Assembly (NCBI GenBank): GCA_040901775.1
Contig: JBBDYF010000040.1
Coordinates: forward strand, 1-7,570
DNA from: CAYLLN01 sp040901775
Lineage (GTDB): Bacteria; Planctomycetota; Planctomycetia; Pirellulales; Pirellulaceae
Direction of reading: 5' to 3'
DNA length: 7,570 bases
The position numbers and the translations under genes were made by a program. Below, piece by piece: positions 1-6,171 of this stretch. Each line of letters starts with the position of its first letter. The stretch's first letter is position 1. The notes under the pieces are model-generated. The model worked only from the letters and a program-made list of their open reading frames with translations, was not told where the DNA came from and did no database searches.

Positions 1-1
1 C

Positions 2-2806
2 GAATCGCTCGACAACCCGCCGCTGTTGGTCGTCTGCGACCTCGACCGCTTCGAAGTCCACACCAACTTTACCGGCACCGCCAAGCGGGTCTATGAATTC
101 GACCTGGCGGGCTTGGCCCAGCCGAACAACCTGGAGGTTCTTCGCCGGCTGTTCACCGAGCCCGACGCCCTGCGGCCCGGCATCACCAGCCGCAGCGTCA
201 CCAGCCTGGTGGGCGAAAAGTTCGGTCTGGTGGCCGACGCCATGCGCCAGCGCAGCGTGCCGCCGCACGATGTCGCCCATTTTCTGATGAAGCTGATGTT
301 CTCGATGTTCGCCGAGGACATTCAGTTGCTCCCCAACCGCGTCTTCAGCCGCACGCTCAAGCAGTCGAAGAACGTCCCCTCGAAGCTTAGCCAGTTCCTC
401 CAGGAACTGTTTTCGGCAATGGCCCACGGCGGCACTTTTGCCCTGGAGGAAATCCTGCATTTCAACGGCGGCCTGTTCGCCGATGCCCAAGTGATCGACC
501 TGCGGGCCGAAGAAATCCAGCATCTGGCCGAAGCTGCCGACCAGGATTGGAGCAGCGTCGAGCCCCACATTTTTGGCACGCTGTTCGAGCGGCTGTTGGA
601 CCCCGCCAAGCGCTCGCAAATCGGGGCGCATTACACCAGCAGCGACGACATCCGCACCCTGCTCGAACCGGTGATGATGACGCCCCTGCGGCGCGAATGG
701 GCCGCAGTGCAGGCGAAGTGCGAAGCGCTGCTGCCCACGCTTAGCCAGGCGAGCGGGGTGCGTCAGCTCCCCGATGGCGCTCCATCTTCTCAAATCGAAC
801 CCTATCGGGAGGCTTACGCCTCCCGCTCGCCAGAGCCCCGCGCCTCCCGCTCGCCTCGAACGAGCCGAACAACGAAGGAATCCCCCGCCCGCCGCAAACT
901 TAACAAGCTCCTCCGCGACTTCATCGAACGCCTGGCCCACGTCACCGTGCTCGACCCGGCCTGCGGCAGCGGCAATTTTTTGTACGTCGCTCTGCGGCTG
1001 CTGCTGGACCTGGAAAAAGAAGTCATCACGTTCGCCGCCGGCCACAAGCTCGGCCTGTTGCCGCAGGTCCGGCCGACGCAACTGCACGGGATCGAGATCA
1101 ACCCGTTTGCCCAGGAACTGGCCCAGGTGGTGATCTGGATCGGCTATTTGCAATGGATGCGCGACAACGGCTTCAACCCGCCGCGCGATCCGGTATTGGA
1201 GCCGATCGAAAGCATCCAGCAGATGGACGCGATTCTCGACCTCTCGGACCCGGAGCATCCGAAGGAGCCCGAATGGCCCGCAGCCGAGTTCATCGTGGGC
1301 AATCCGCCGTTCTTGGGCGACAAGCTGATGCGTGGTGGTTTCGGAGACGACTATGTCGATGCGCTTCGTAGTCTCTATGGTGAGCGTATTCCAGCGCAGT
1401 CGGACCTTTGCTGCTACTGGTTTGAGAAAGGGCGAAAGGCTATTGAAAGAAAACGGGCGAACCGATGCGGCTTGCTCGCAACGCAGGGGATTCGCGGAGG
1501 GGCAAATCGCGCTGTCCTACAAAGAATCGCTCAGACTGGATCGATATTCTTTGCTGAAAGCGATCGTGAATGGATTCTTGATGGTGCGAACGTCCATGTG
1601 AGCATGGTCGGGTTCGACGATGGCACAGAATCCGTTTGCATTCTTGATCGCGCAAACGTAGTTCGGATCAATCCCAATCTTACTGCGACCGCAGATATTA
1701 CGGCTGCTCGCGCTATTGGGAAGAACGCCGAAATTGGTTTTATCGGCGTGTCAATGCACGGCGACTTCGACGTTGATGAAGTATTTGGTGCGTCGCTTTT
1801 GGACGCGAGCGGGAATCCGACGAGGAATGCAAATTCGGATGTCGTCCGCCCGATTCTTAATGCCATTGCCATCACAAGACGGGACGACCGACGGTGGGTC
1901 GTTGCTTTTCCTCCGTCGCTGTCCGAAGTCGAATCCGCGCACTACGAGCAGCCCTTTGAATATGTGAAGAAACGCGTAAAGCCAATTCGCGAGCAGAATC
2001 GTCGATCCACATACCGCCAGCGATGGTGGGTTCATGGCGAAGCTCGTCCAGCAATGCAATTGGCTCTGTTTCGCCTCAATAGGTACGTCGTAACTCCACG
2101 CGTTTCAAAACATCGCTTATTTGTTTGGGTCGAAGGGGTCATTTTGCCGTCAGATGCTACAGTCGCCTTTGCTCGTGACGACGATTATTTCTTTGGAGTG
2201 CTGCACTCGCATCCCCATGAATTGTGGGCGTTGAAACTCGGAACGCGCCTGGAAACCCGCCCGCGCTACACTCCTACGACCTGCTTTGAAACCTTCCCCT
2301 TCCCCGAACCGACCGACGAGCAGCGCCAGGCGATTGCCGCGGCGGCGGCCGAGCTCGACCAGTTGCGCACCAACTGGCTCAACCCGCCCGAATGGACCCG
2401 CACCGAAATCCTCGAATTCCCCGGCTCCACTGATGGGCCGTGGGCACGATTCATTGACAGTAGGCCCCTTCTGCCGGAAGGGGCCTTGCTGGGCGAAAAG
2501 GCGTCGCCGCATGGCAAGCGTCAGGCAGCCGAAGCGGATCAACTCGCGGCCCAGGTTCCGCCCGGCAGGCGGAACCTACTGGGGACCGTCCGCTATCCCC
2601 GGCTCGTGCCGCTCGACGAGGCCTGCGCCAAGGAACTGAAAAAACGGACCCTCACCAACCTTTATAACCAGCGGCCCGCCTGGCTCGACCTGGCGCATAA
2701 AAAGCTCGACGAAGCGGTCTTTGCCGCCTACGGCTGGCCCCCCTCGCTGACCGACGACGAACTACTCGCCAAGCTGCTGGCGCTGAATTTGGAGCGCAGC
2801 CGGTAG
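2..2806 (+). CDS. MmeI-like (Type IIL/IIG) adenine-N6 DNA methyltransferase, probably a fused restriction enzyme; 5' end outside the window
   Basis: The frame is open from base 2 and carries the family signature NPPLLVVCDLDRFEVHTNF, which normally sits about 100 residues into the protein, so the real start is upstream; the TTG at 26 is not a convincing start. Numbering from 26: helical spacer with FAEDIQLLPNRVF (about 95-107), GTLFERLLDPAKRSQIGAHY up to 203, SAM-binding motif I DPACGSGNF (310-318), GIEINPFAQELA, and catalytic motif IV NPPF (426-429), which indicates N6-adenine methylation. Then come GLLATQGIRGGANRAVL, ANVHVSMVGF, a likely target-recognition domain with TPRVSKHRLFVWVEG and FARDDDYFFGVLHS, and the C-terminal block GTVRYPRLVP/LKKRTLTNLYNQRPAWLD. 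In MmeI the N-terminal PD-(D/E)XK nuclease shares the chain; that part lies off the window, so cleavage activity cannot be judged. Two palindromic repeats are inserted in frame, and the recognition region differs in GC. No partner restriction or DISARM gene is visible downstream. Confidence 0.93.
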   Translation, partial: ESLDNPPLLVVCDLDRFEVHTNFTGTAKRVYEFDLAGLAQPNNLEVLRRLFTEPDALRPGITSRSVTSLVGEKFGLVADAMRQRSVPPHDVAHFLMKLMFSMFAEDIQLLPNRVFSRTLKQSKNVPSKLSQFLQELFSAMAHGGTFALEEILHFNGGLFADAQVIDLRAEEIQHLAEAADQDWSSVEPHIFGTLFERLLDPAKRSQIGAHYTSSDDIRTLLEPVMMTPLRREWAAVQAKCEALLPTLSQASGVRQLPDGAPSSQIEPYREAYASRSPEPRASRSPRTSRTTKESPARRKLNKLLRDFIERLAHVTVLDPACGSGNFLYVALRLLLDLEKEVITFAAGHKLGLLPQVRPTQLHGIEINPFAQELAQVVIWIGYLQWMRDNGFNPPRDPVLEPIESIQQMDAILDLSDPEHPKEPEWPAAEFIVGNPPFLGDKLMRGGFGDDYVDALRSLYGERIPAQSDLCCYWFEKGRKAIERKRANRCGLLATQGIRGGANRAVLQRIAQTGSIFFAESDREWILDGANVHVSMVGFDDGTESVCILDRANVVRINPNLTATADITAARAIGKNAEIGFIGVSMHGDFDVDEVFGASLLDASGNPTRNANSDVVRPILNAIAITRRDDRRWVVAFPPSLSEVESAHYEQPFEYVKKRVKPIREQNRRSTYRQRWWVHGEARPAMQLALFRLNRYVVTPRVSKHRLFVWVEGVILPSDATVAFARDDDYFFGVLHSHPHELWALKLGTRLETRPRYTPTTCFETFPFPEPTDEQRQAIAAAAAELDQLRTNWLNPPEWTRTEILEFPGSTDGPWARFIDSRPLLPEGALLGEKASPHGKRQAAEADQLAAQVPPGRRNLLGTVRYPRLVPLDEACAKELKKRTLTNLYNQRPAWLDLAHKKLDEAVFAAYGWPPSLTDDELLAKLLALNLERSR
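746..856 (+). repeat. Palindromic repeat (family A) lying in frame inside the methyltransferase gene
   Basis: The first 35 bases (746-780) are identical to 2807-2841 just after the stop codon. The element is bounded by inverted arms AGGCGAGCGGG (747-757) and CCCGCTCGCCT (846-856), with an extra copy of CCCGCTCGCC at 822-831. Inside is a perfect 8-bp hairpin, CGGGAGGC-TTAC-GCCTCCCG (806-825). The 746-856 span is 111 bases, a multiple of three. It encodes an Arg/Ser/Pro-rich, low-complexity stretch (about residues 241-277) between the helix after HYTSSDD and motif I, where I expect relatives to have only a short linker. I read it as a dispersed repeat tolerated as a surface loop. Confidence 0.8.
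1330..2250 (+). other. Low-GC mosaic segment covering the post-motif-IV and likely target-recognition region
   Basis: By hand count, bases 1321-2220 are about 53% G+C, against about 62% for 61-600 and 63% for 1021-1320 of the same gene. Codon choice shifts just after the NPPFLGDKLM block: T- and A-ending codons such as CGT, GGT, TAT and GAT become frequent, and return to C/G-ending codons near the ETRPRYTPTTCFETFPFP block. The segment encodes the variable half of MmeI-like enzymes, which reads the DNA target. An exchanged target-recognition module is the simplest reading; relaxed codon selection is the alternative. The boundaries are approximate. Confidence 0.6.
2458..2581 (+). repeat. REPIN-like inverted pair of palindromes (family B) inside the methyltransferase gene
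   Basis: Two hairpins face each other. The first has stem AGGCCCCTT (2462-2470), loop CTGCCGG and stem AAGGGGCCT (2478-2486). The second has stem AGGTTCCGCC (2553-2562), a 5-base loop and stem GGCGGAACCT (2568-2577). The outer ends are inverted copies, CAGTAGG (2458-2464) and CCTACTG (2575-2581). Read in opposite orientation, the two halves share the frame CAGTAGG..CC...CTGCCGG...GG..CCT, while the differing stem bases change in compensating pairs. That is the layout of a REP doublet (REPIN). It is translated without a stop as roughly residues 811-852, between GPWARFI and GTVRYPRLVP, which I expect to be separated by only a short linker in relatives. Confidence 0.75.
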
Positions 2807-2868
2807 CAGGCGAGCGGGGTGCGTCAGCTCCCCGATGGCGCACCATTGCCCCCGCTTCCCGCTCGCCT
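2807..2868. repeat. Palindromic repeat (family A), second copy, between convergent genes; possible bidirectional terminator
   Basis: The copy begins at the base after the TAG stop of the methyltransferase gene and ends 6 bases before the end of the convergent NHL gene. Outer arms are AGGCGAGCGGG (2808-2818) and CCCGCTCGCCT (2858-2868), and an inner pair is GGTGCG (2818-2823) with CGCACC (2839-2844). Its first 35 bases match 746-780 exactly. It has no T-tract, so a role in ending both transcripts is inferred only from its place and fold. Confidence 0.7.
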
Positions 2869-2874
2869 ATCACC

Positions 2875-3744
2875 CTACTTGCGGCGGAACTTCTGCACGC
2901 GCGGGCCGTTCACCTCGGCCACGTACAGCGTCCCGCGCGAATCGACAGCCATCAGATGCGGCAGCTTGAGCGTTTCGTGAGTTCCCCATTGGGCGACGAC
3001 CTGGCCCGCGCGGTCCAAATGGAAAATCTTGTGAATGTCCCCTTCGGTCGCGAGCAGTTCATCCCCGACGACGAGCAGCCCGAACGGATTGCCAAAGCCG
3101 CTCCAGTCGGCCAGGTGCTTGCCCTGGGCGTCGAAGACTTGCACCCGCTTGTTGCCGCGATCGGCCACGTAAATCCGATCTTCCTTGTCGATCGCCAGGC
3201 CGTGCGCCGTGGCGAACTCGCCCGCTCCCTTTCCTTTTTTGCCCCACTCGGCTAGATGCGTACCGTCGGCCGAGAGCTTGACGATCCGCCCGTTGCCGCT
3301 ATCGGCGACGTAGATGTTCCCCCGCGAATCGAACACCAGGTCGTCCGGCGCGCGGAACCCCTCGCTAGCTTTGGCCGCTTTCCCTTCCACGCCGAGCGTC
3401 GCCAGCAGGCGACCTTCCCGATTGAACTTGCGAAGGACGTGGTTGCCGTTGTCGGTGGTCCAAATGTGGCCTTGCGAATCGACCCGCAAGCCGTGCGGCA
3501 CCTTAAACATTCCCTGCCCCCAGGCGCGGACGAACTTGCCTTGGGCATCGAGCGCCACCAGCGGCGGCTCGCCCCGGTGCAGCACGTAGATGCGGTCTTC
3601 GGCATCCACGGCGACGGCCGACATCGCCCCCAGTTCCACCTCAGCCGGAAATTCCAGAAAGCCGGCCGAAACGTAGGGCTCGTCGGCGTAAACCGCGGAG
3701 ACGAATGCCAGCAACAACGACGCGACAATCATGTGGGTTCGCAT
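2875..3744 (-). CDS. Exported six-bladed NHL-repeat beta-propeller, peptidyl-alpha-hydroxyglycine alpha-amidating lyase (PAL)-like
   Basis: The 289-residue product begins with a Sec signal peptide: a hydrophobic core MIVASLLLAFVSAV, then AVYA before DE, with cleavage likely after residue 20. Propeller blades are visible at about 41-66 (DRIYVLHRG), 84-107 (PHGLRVD..GHIWTTDNGNHVLRKF), 132-157 (GNIYVADSGNGRIVKL), 180-205 (HGLAIDKEDRIYVADRGNKRVQVF), 220-246 (degenerate) and 262-286 (PHLMAVDSRGTLYVAEVNG). Histidines at the starts of three blades (His84, His181, His263) and the HRG of blade 1 recall the metal-binding and arginine sites of eukaryotic PAL, but the active-site tyrosine loop is not evident, so lyase activity is doubtful. 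It more likely acts outside the cytoplasm as a binding or scaffold protein. No Shine-Dalgarno sequence precedes the ATG. It lies 96 bases downstream of the small gene ending at 3841 and could be co-transcribed with it. Confidence 0.88.
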   Translation of the reverse strand: MRTHMIVASLLLAFVSAVYADEPYVSAGFLEFPAEVELGAMSAVAVDAEDRIYVLHRGEPPLVALDAQGKFVRAWGQGMFKVPHGLRVDSQGHIWTTDNGNHVLRKFNREGRLLATLGVEGKAAKASEGFRAPDDLVFDSRGNIYVADSGNGRIVKLSADGTHLAEWGKKGKGAGEFATAHGLAIDKEDRIYVADRGNKRVQVFDAQGKHLADWSGFGNPFGLLVVGDELLATEGDIHKIFHLDRAGQVVAQWGTHETLKLPHLMAVDSRGTLYVAEVNGPRVQKFRRK

Positions 3745-3784
3745 GAAGGACGAGCGTAATCTGGCGGCCGGGCCGCGCCAATCG

Positions 3785-3838
3785 CGGCGGAACCCGGGAA
3801 TTCCTGCGACAGCACGACTGCCGACTCGAATTCCGCCG
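3785..3838. repeat. Inverted repeat in the gap between the small gene and the NHL gene
   Basis: Arms CGGCGGAA (3785-3792) and TTCCGCCG (3831-3838) enclose 38 bases, with GAATTC present near both arms. It lies between the 3' end of the 79-residue gene and the 5' end of the NHL gene, both on the - strand, so it could end or attenuate transcription between them. The arm core resembles the GGCGGAAC stem of the family B repeat at 2553-2577, but this may be chance. No T-tract follows. Confidence 0.3.
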
Positions 3839-3840
3839 GG

Positions 3841-4080
3841 CTAGAAAAACGCGACGACATCAGAATCGCTGTTGATCCCATGCGGAAGAATGATGTGGTA
3901 CACCTTGTCGACGCCCCTAACAGTCACAACCAGTTTTGCTTCAGCTCCGGACGGAACGCTGCAACTGTCGAGCATGACGAGGCGATTGCCGAAGATTTGC
4001 CCGATAGCGAATATTTGACCGCGTACGTCAAGCTTTCCAGCAATGTTGACCGTGCAATCTTTGGCTTGGACAGCGCTCAT
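3841..4080 (-). CDS. Small protein of unknown function (79 residues), divergent from a kinase-like gene
   Basis: I do not recognise the family. The product is mostly predicted beta strand: alternating hydrophobic runs such as KLVVTVRGV and KVYHIILPHG, two cysteines (residues 9 and 40), no signal peptide, no membrane segment, and a C-terminus VVAFF. Codon use looks genuinely coding on this strand, and the competing + frame over 3880-4086 reads as an irregular shadow. Support for expression comes from a good promoter upstream (4111-4139) and an AGGG a few bases before the ATG. The ATG shares bases 4079-4080 with the ATG of the divergent gene. It belongs to a low-GC islet unlike the genes on either side. 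It could work with the kinase-like neighbour, but only the arrangement suggests that. Confidence 0.6.
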   Translation of the reverse strand: MSAVQAKDCTVNIAGKLDVRGQIFAIGQIFGNRLVMLDSCSVPSGAEAKLVVTVRGVDKVYHIILPHGINSDSDVVAFF

Positions 4081-4588
4081 GGTTAACCCTGAAGTTCATC
4101 GACGAGCAAGCTTATATGCCGAATCGACGCGAATTGCAATTGATTCCGCGCCTTTCGATGGGGGCGAGGATGGATCGGTCTGGCACACCGACCAGCACAG
4201 CGTAGTCAAATCCTTCGAACGATACGACAATTATCGCCACGAATTGGAATGCTACAAGCGTCTAAAGGCTGCGGGATTGAGCAAAAAAATCAGGGCTTTC
4301 AATGTTCCGGAATTCTTGGGGAACAGCGATGAATTGTGGGTGATCGAAATGGGAATCGTATTCCCGCCTTATATTCTTGATTTCGGCAAAGCGTATCTCG
4401 CCGACCCTGGCTGGCCAGAGCATGTTTTGGCGGAGTGGAACGACAAGATGGCCTTCTGGTGGGGCAGCGATGCCAGAATTGTCCGGCTTGCGCTCTACGA
4501 CCTGCGTACCGCTGGCATTTGGTACTACGATGCCAAACCAGGCAACGTCATGCTTGAGAACTGGAATCCTTCGCTGGATGACGACTGA
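4079..4588 (+). CDS. Small kinase-fold protein (protein kinase/aminoglycoside phosphotransferase-like) lacking most of a C-lobe
   Basis: The 169-residue product has kinase-like landmarks in the right order: DGSVW (31-35) where a nucleotide loop would lie, SVVKSF with candidate ATP lysine Lys44, ELECYKRL with a candidate helix-C glutamate (Glu55 or Glu57), a hinge-like ELWVIEM (85-91), and a catalytic-loop-like YYDAKPGNVML with Asp151 and Asn156. The chain ends 13 residues after that Asn in LDDD, so the usual DFG/DW metal-binding motif and the rest of a C-lobe are missing. It may be a minimal family, a pseudokinase or a truncated gene. I chose the ATG at 4079; the in-frame ATG at 4043 would add 12 residues and deepen the overlap with the divergent gene. 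No clear Shine-Dalgarno sequence is present. GC is about 52%, far below the following DUF1501 gene. Confidence 0.6.
   Translation: MVNPEVHRRASLYAESTRIAIDSAPFDGGEDGSVWHTDQHSVVKSFERYDNYRHELECYKRLKAAGLSKKIRAFNVPEFLGNSDELWVIEMGIVFPPYILDFGKAYLADPGWPEHVLAEWNDKMAFWWGSDARIVRLALYDLRTAGIWYYDAKPGNVMLENWNPSLDDD
4111..4139 (-). promoter_or_regulatory. Sigma-70-type promoter for the 79-residue gene, inside the kinase-like coding sequence
   Basis: Read on the - strand: -35 TTGCAA (4134-4139), a 17-base spacer and -10 TATAAG (4111-4116). This matches the consensus at 4 of 6 and 5 of 6 positions with ideal spacing. Transcription would begin near 4104, about 24 bases before the ATG ending at 4080. The site lies over roughly codons 11-21 of the divergent kinase-like gene, so the two transcription units would interfere with each other. 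Confidence 0.45.
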
Positions 4589-4623
4589 TCGGGTGCCGTG
4601 GTACCGGCGGCCGCAAAAACTGT

Positions 4624-4651
4624 TTGTGCGTGGCCCCGCTTCCGATACAAT
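4624..4651 (+). promoter_or_regulatory. Possible promoter of the DUF1501 gene
   Basis: A -10-like TACAAT (4646-4651, 5 of 6) lies 16 bases after a weak TTGTGC (4624-4629, 3 of 6). A start near 4658 would leave a leader of about 40 bases. The leader carries GGAG (4684-4687), 9 bases before the ATG at 4697, which is a usable ribosome-binding site and supports that start. The -35 match is poor, so this call is tentative. Confidence 0.3.
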
Positions 4652-4696
4652 CCAGGCGGTATCTTCCTGCGGCAGGCCAACCTGGAGATCGCGGCC

Positions 4697-6100
4697 ATGC
4701 TCTCCTTCTTCGAGAAACGCGTTTCCGGAAACACACTCTCGCGCCGCCGGCTGCTGGCGGCCGGGGCGATCGGCGGCGGGCTGTCGCTGGCCGGGCTGCT
4801 GCGGGCCGAAGCGGCGGCGGGGACCGGCTCGTCGCGCAAGGCGGTCATCAATATCCATCTCGATGGTGGCCCGCCGCACCAGGACATGATCGACCTCAAG
4901 CCGCACGCCCCGAGCGAAATCCGCGGGGAGTTCAGCCCGATCGCCACGCGAATTCCCGGCTACCAGATTTGCGAGCTGCTGCCGAAGCTGGCCGCCGCGG
5001 CCGACAAGCTGGTCTTCATCCGTTCGCTGGTCGGCGCGGCGAGCGCGCACGACGCCTTCCAGTGCCAAAGCGGATTCGTCGCCAAGGACCTGGCGGCGGT
5101 CGGTGGCCGCCCGGCGCTGGGTTCGGTGGTCAGCAAATTGCAAGGGACGGCCGCCGACGTCGCCCCCTCGTTCGTCGATCTGATGCAGGGGCGGCCGCAC
5201 GTGCGGAATAGCGCCCGCCCCGGCTTCCTGGGGCCGACGTTCCAGGCGTTTCGGCCCGATATTTCGCACCTCTTCGAGCGTCCGCTGGAAACGGGAATGC
5301 AGGGAGAGCTCGCCCGCCGCGGAGCAGACCACGCGGTTTCGCTGGAGTTGGCGCAAGAACTGTCGCTCGATCGGCTGCACGACCGGACGAACTTGCTGGC
5401 GGGGCTCGACCGGCTTCGGAGCGGCGTCGATCGAAGCGGGATGATGGATGCCCAGGATGCCTTCACCCAGCAGGCGGTCGGCATTTTGACGAGCGGCCAG
5501 TTTGCCGCCGCGATGGACCTGAGCCGGGAAGACCCGCGCGTGCTCGAACGGTACACATTGGCGTCGGACGGCCAGCCCCCTTCGACCACCAGCGACCGGC
5601 CCGACGCCACGAAAAAGTTCCTGCTCGCTCGCCGGCTGGTCGAGGCGGGCGTGCGCTGCGTCAGCATTTCGCTTTCCGATTTCGACACCCACTCGAGCAA
5701 CTTCCCCCGCCTGCGGCGGCTCTTGCCGATTCTCGATCACGGCCTGGCCACGCTGCTGGCCGATCTGGACGAACGGGGAATGCTGGACGACGTGTCGATC
5801 GTCGCCTGGGGCGAGTTCGGCCGCACCCCCACCATCGATCCCAAAAACGGCGGCCGGCATCATTGGCCGGCGGTGGGCATGGCCCTGCTCGCCGGGGGCG
5901 GAATGCGAACGGGGCAAGTCCTGGGCGAGACCGACCGTTACGCAGCGCGGGCGATCAGCCGGCCGGTCCATTATCAAGACGTGTTCGCCACGTTGTATCA
6001 CAACCTGGGAATTAGCGCGCGGGCGACGACGGTGGACGACCCCAGCGGGCGTCCGCAATACCTGCTCGACCGGGGCGAGGTGCTGAGCGAATTGCTGTAA
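4697..6100 (+). CDS. DUF1501 family protein, Tat-exported
   Basis: The 467-residue product starts at the ATG at 4697, chosen because a twin-arginine signal follows at once (SRRRLLAAGAIGG, residues 15-27, with a hydrophobic stretch to LLRAEAAAG) and GGAG precedes it; the frame stays open 33 codons further upstream without family sequence. DUF1501 landmarks are AVINIHLDGGPPHQDMIDLK (49-68), RGEFSPIATRIPGYQICELLPKL (76-98), IRSL (108-111), FLLARRLVEAGVRCVSIS (308-325), the FDTHSSN block (329-335), VAWGEFGRTPTID (369-381), GGRHHWPAVGMALLAGGGM (385-403) and HYQDVFATLYHNLGI (425-439). The fold is related to sulfatases and alkaline phosphatases, and the His/Asp positions suit metal binding, but the substrate is unknown. 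Planctomycete DUF1501 genes usually follow a DUF1549/DUF1553 cytochrome-type gene; none is adjacent here, so this copy stands alone. The full family length is present with no disruption. Confidence 0.93.
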   Translation: MLSFFEKRVSGNTLSRRRLLAAGAIGGGLSLAGLLRAEAAAGTGSSRKAVINIHLDGGPPHQDMIDLKPHAPSEIRGEFSPIATRIPGYQICELLPKLAAAADKLVFIRSLVGAASAHDAFQCQSGFVAKDLAAVGGRPALGSVVSKLQGTAADVAPSFVDLMQGRPHVRNSARPGFLGPTFQAFRPDISHLFERPLETGMQGELARRGADHAVSLELAQELSLDRLHDRTNLLAGLDRLRSGVDRSGMMDAQDAFTQQAVGILTSGQFAAAMDLSREDPRVLERYTLASDGQPPSTTSDRPDATKKFLLARRLVEAGVRCVSISLSDFDTHSSNFPRLRRLLPILDHGLATLLADLDERGMLDDVSIVAWGEFGRTPTIDPKNGGRHHWPAVGMALLAGGGMRTGQVLGETDRYAARAISRPVHYQDVFATLYHNLGISARATTVDDPSGRPQYLLDRGEVLSELL

Positions 6101-6154
6101 GGGGGCGTCACTCCCCCGGCACCCGCTTCCTTGCGCGGGGCATTTGGCGGCCCC
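6101..6154. terminator. Two GC-rich stem-loops between convergent genes
   Basis: Directly after the TAA of the DUF1501 gene, GGGGG (6101-6105) pairs with CCCCC (6113-6117). Further on, GGGGC (6137-6141) pairs with GCCCC (6150-6154). Both lie in the 71-base gap before the 3' end of the convergent zinc-ribbon gene. Neither has a T-tract, so a terminator role is inferred from position only. Confidence 0.3.
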
Positions 6155-6171
6155 ATGTCTTCGGCGGTTGA

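Noticed and set aside
746..856. A CRISPR-like array from the repeated CCCGCTCGCC units
   Set aside because: The spacing is irregular, there are only two or three short copies, no uniform spacers are present, and the region is translated as part of the methyltransferase.
26..2874. A complete defence island such as class 1 DISARM, suggested by the MmeI-like methyltransferase
   Set aside because: No helicase, phospholipase-D or DUF1998 gene follows; the next genes are an NHL propeller and unknown proteins. The upstream side is outside the window, so this remains untested, not excluded.
3256..3759. A 167-codon + strand frame antisense to the NHL gene
   Set aside because: The - strand frame has a signal peptide and regular propeller blades; the + frame shows no domain and is a composition effect.
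3752..3781. A promoter for the NHL gene: TTGGCG at 3776-3781 and TACGCT 17 bases downstream on the - strand
   Set aside because: Each box matches only 3 of 6 consensus positions, which is expected by chance in such sequence.
4043..4078. Extended start of the kinase-like gene at the ATG at 4043
   Set aside because: It adds only 12 residues with no kinase feature, has no better ribosome-binding site, and enlarges the overlap with the divergent gene.
3880..4086. A 68-codon + strand frame opposite the small - strand gene
   Set aside because: The - strand frame has the better promoter and a more protein-like sequence; the + frame looks irregular and has no clear promoter or ribosome-binding site.
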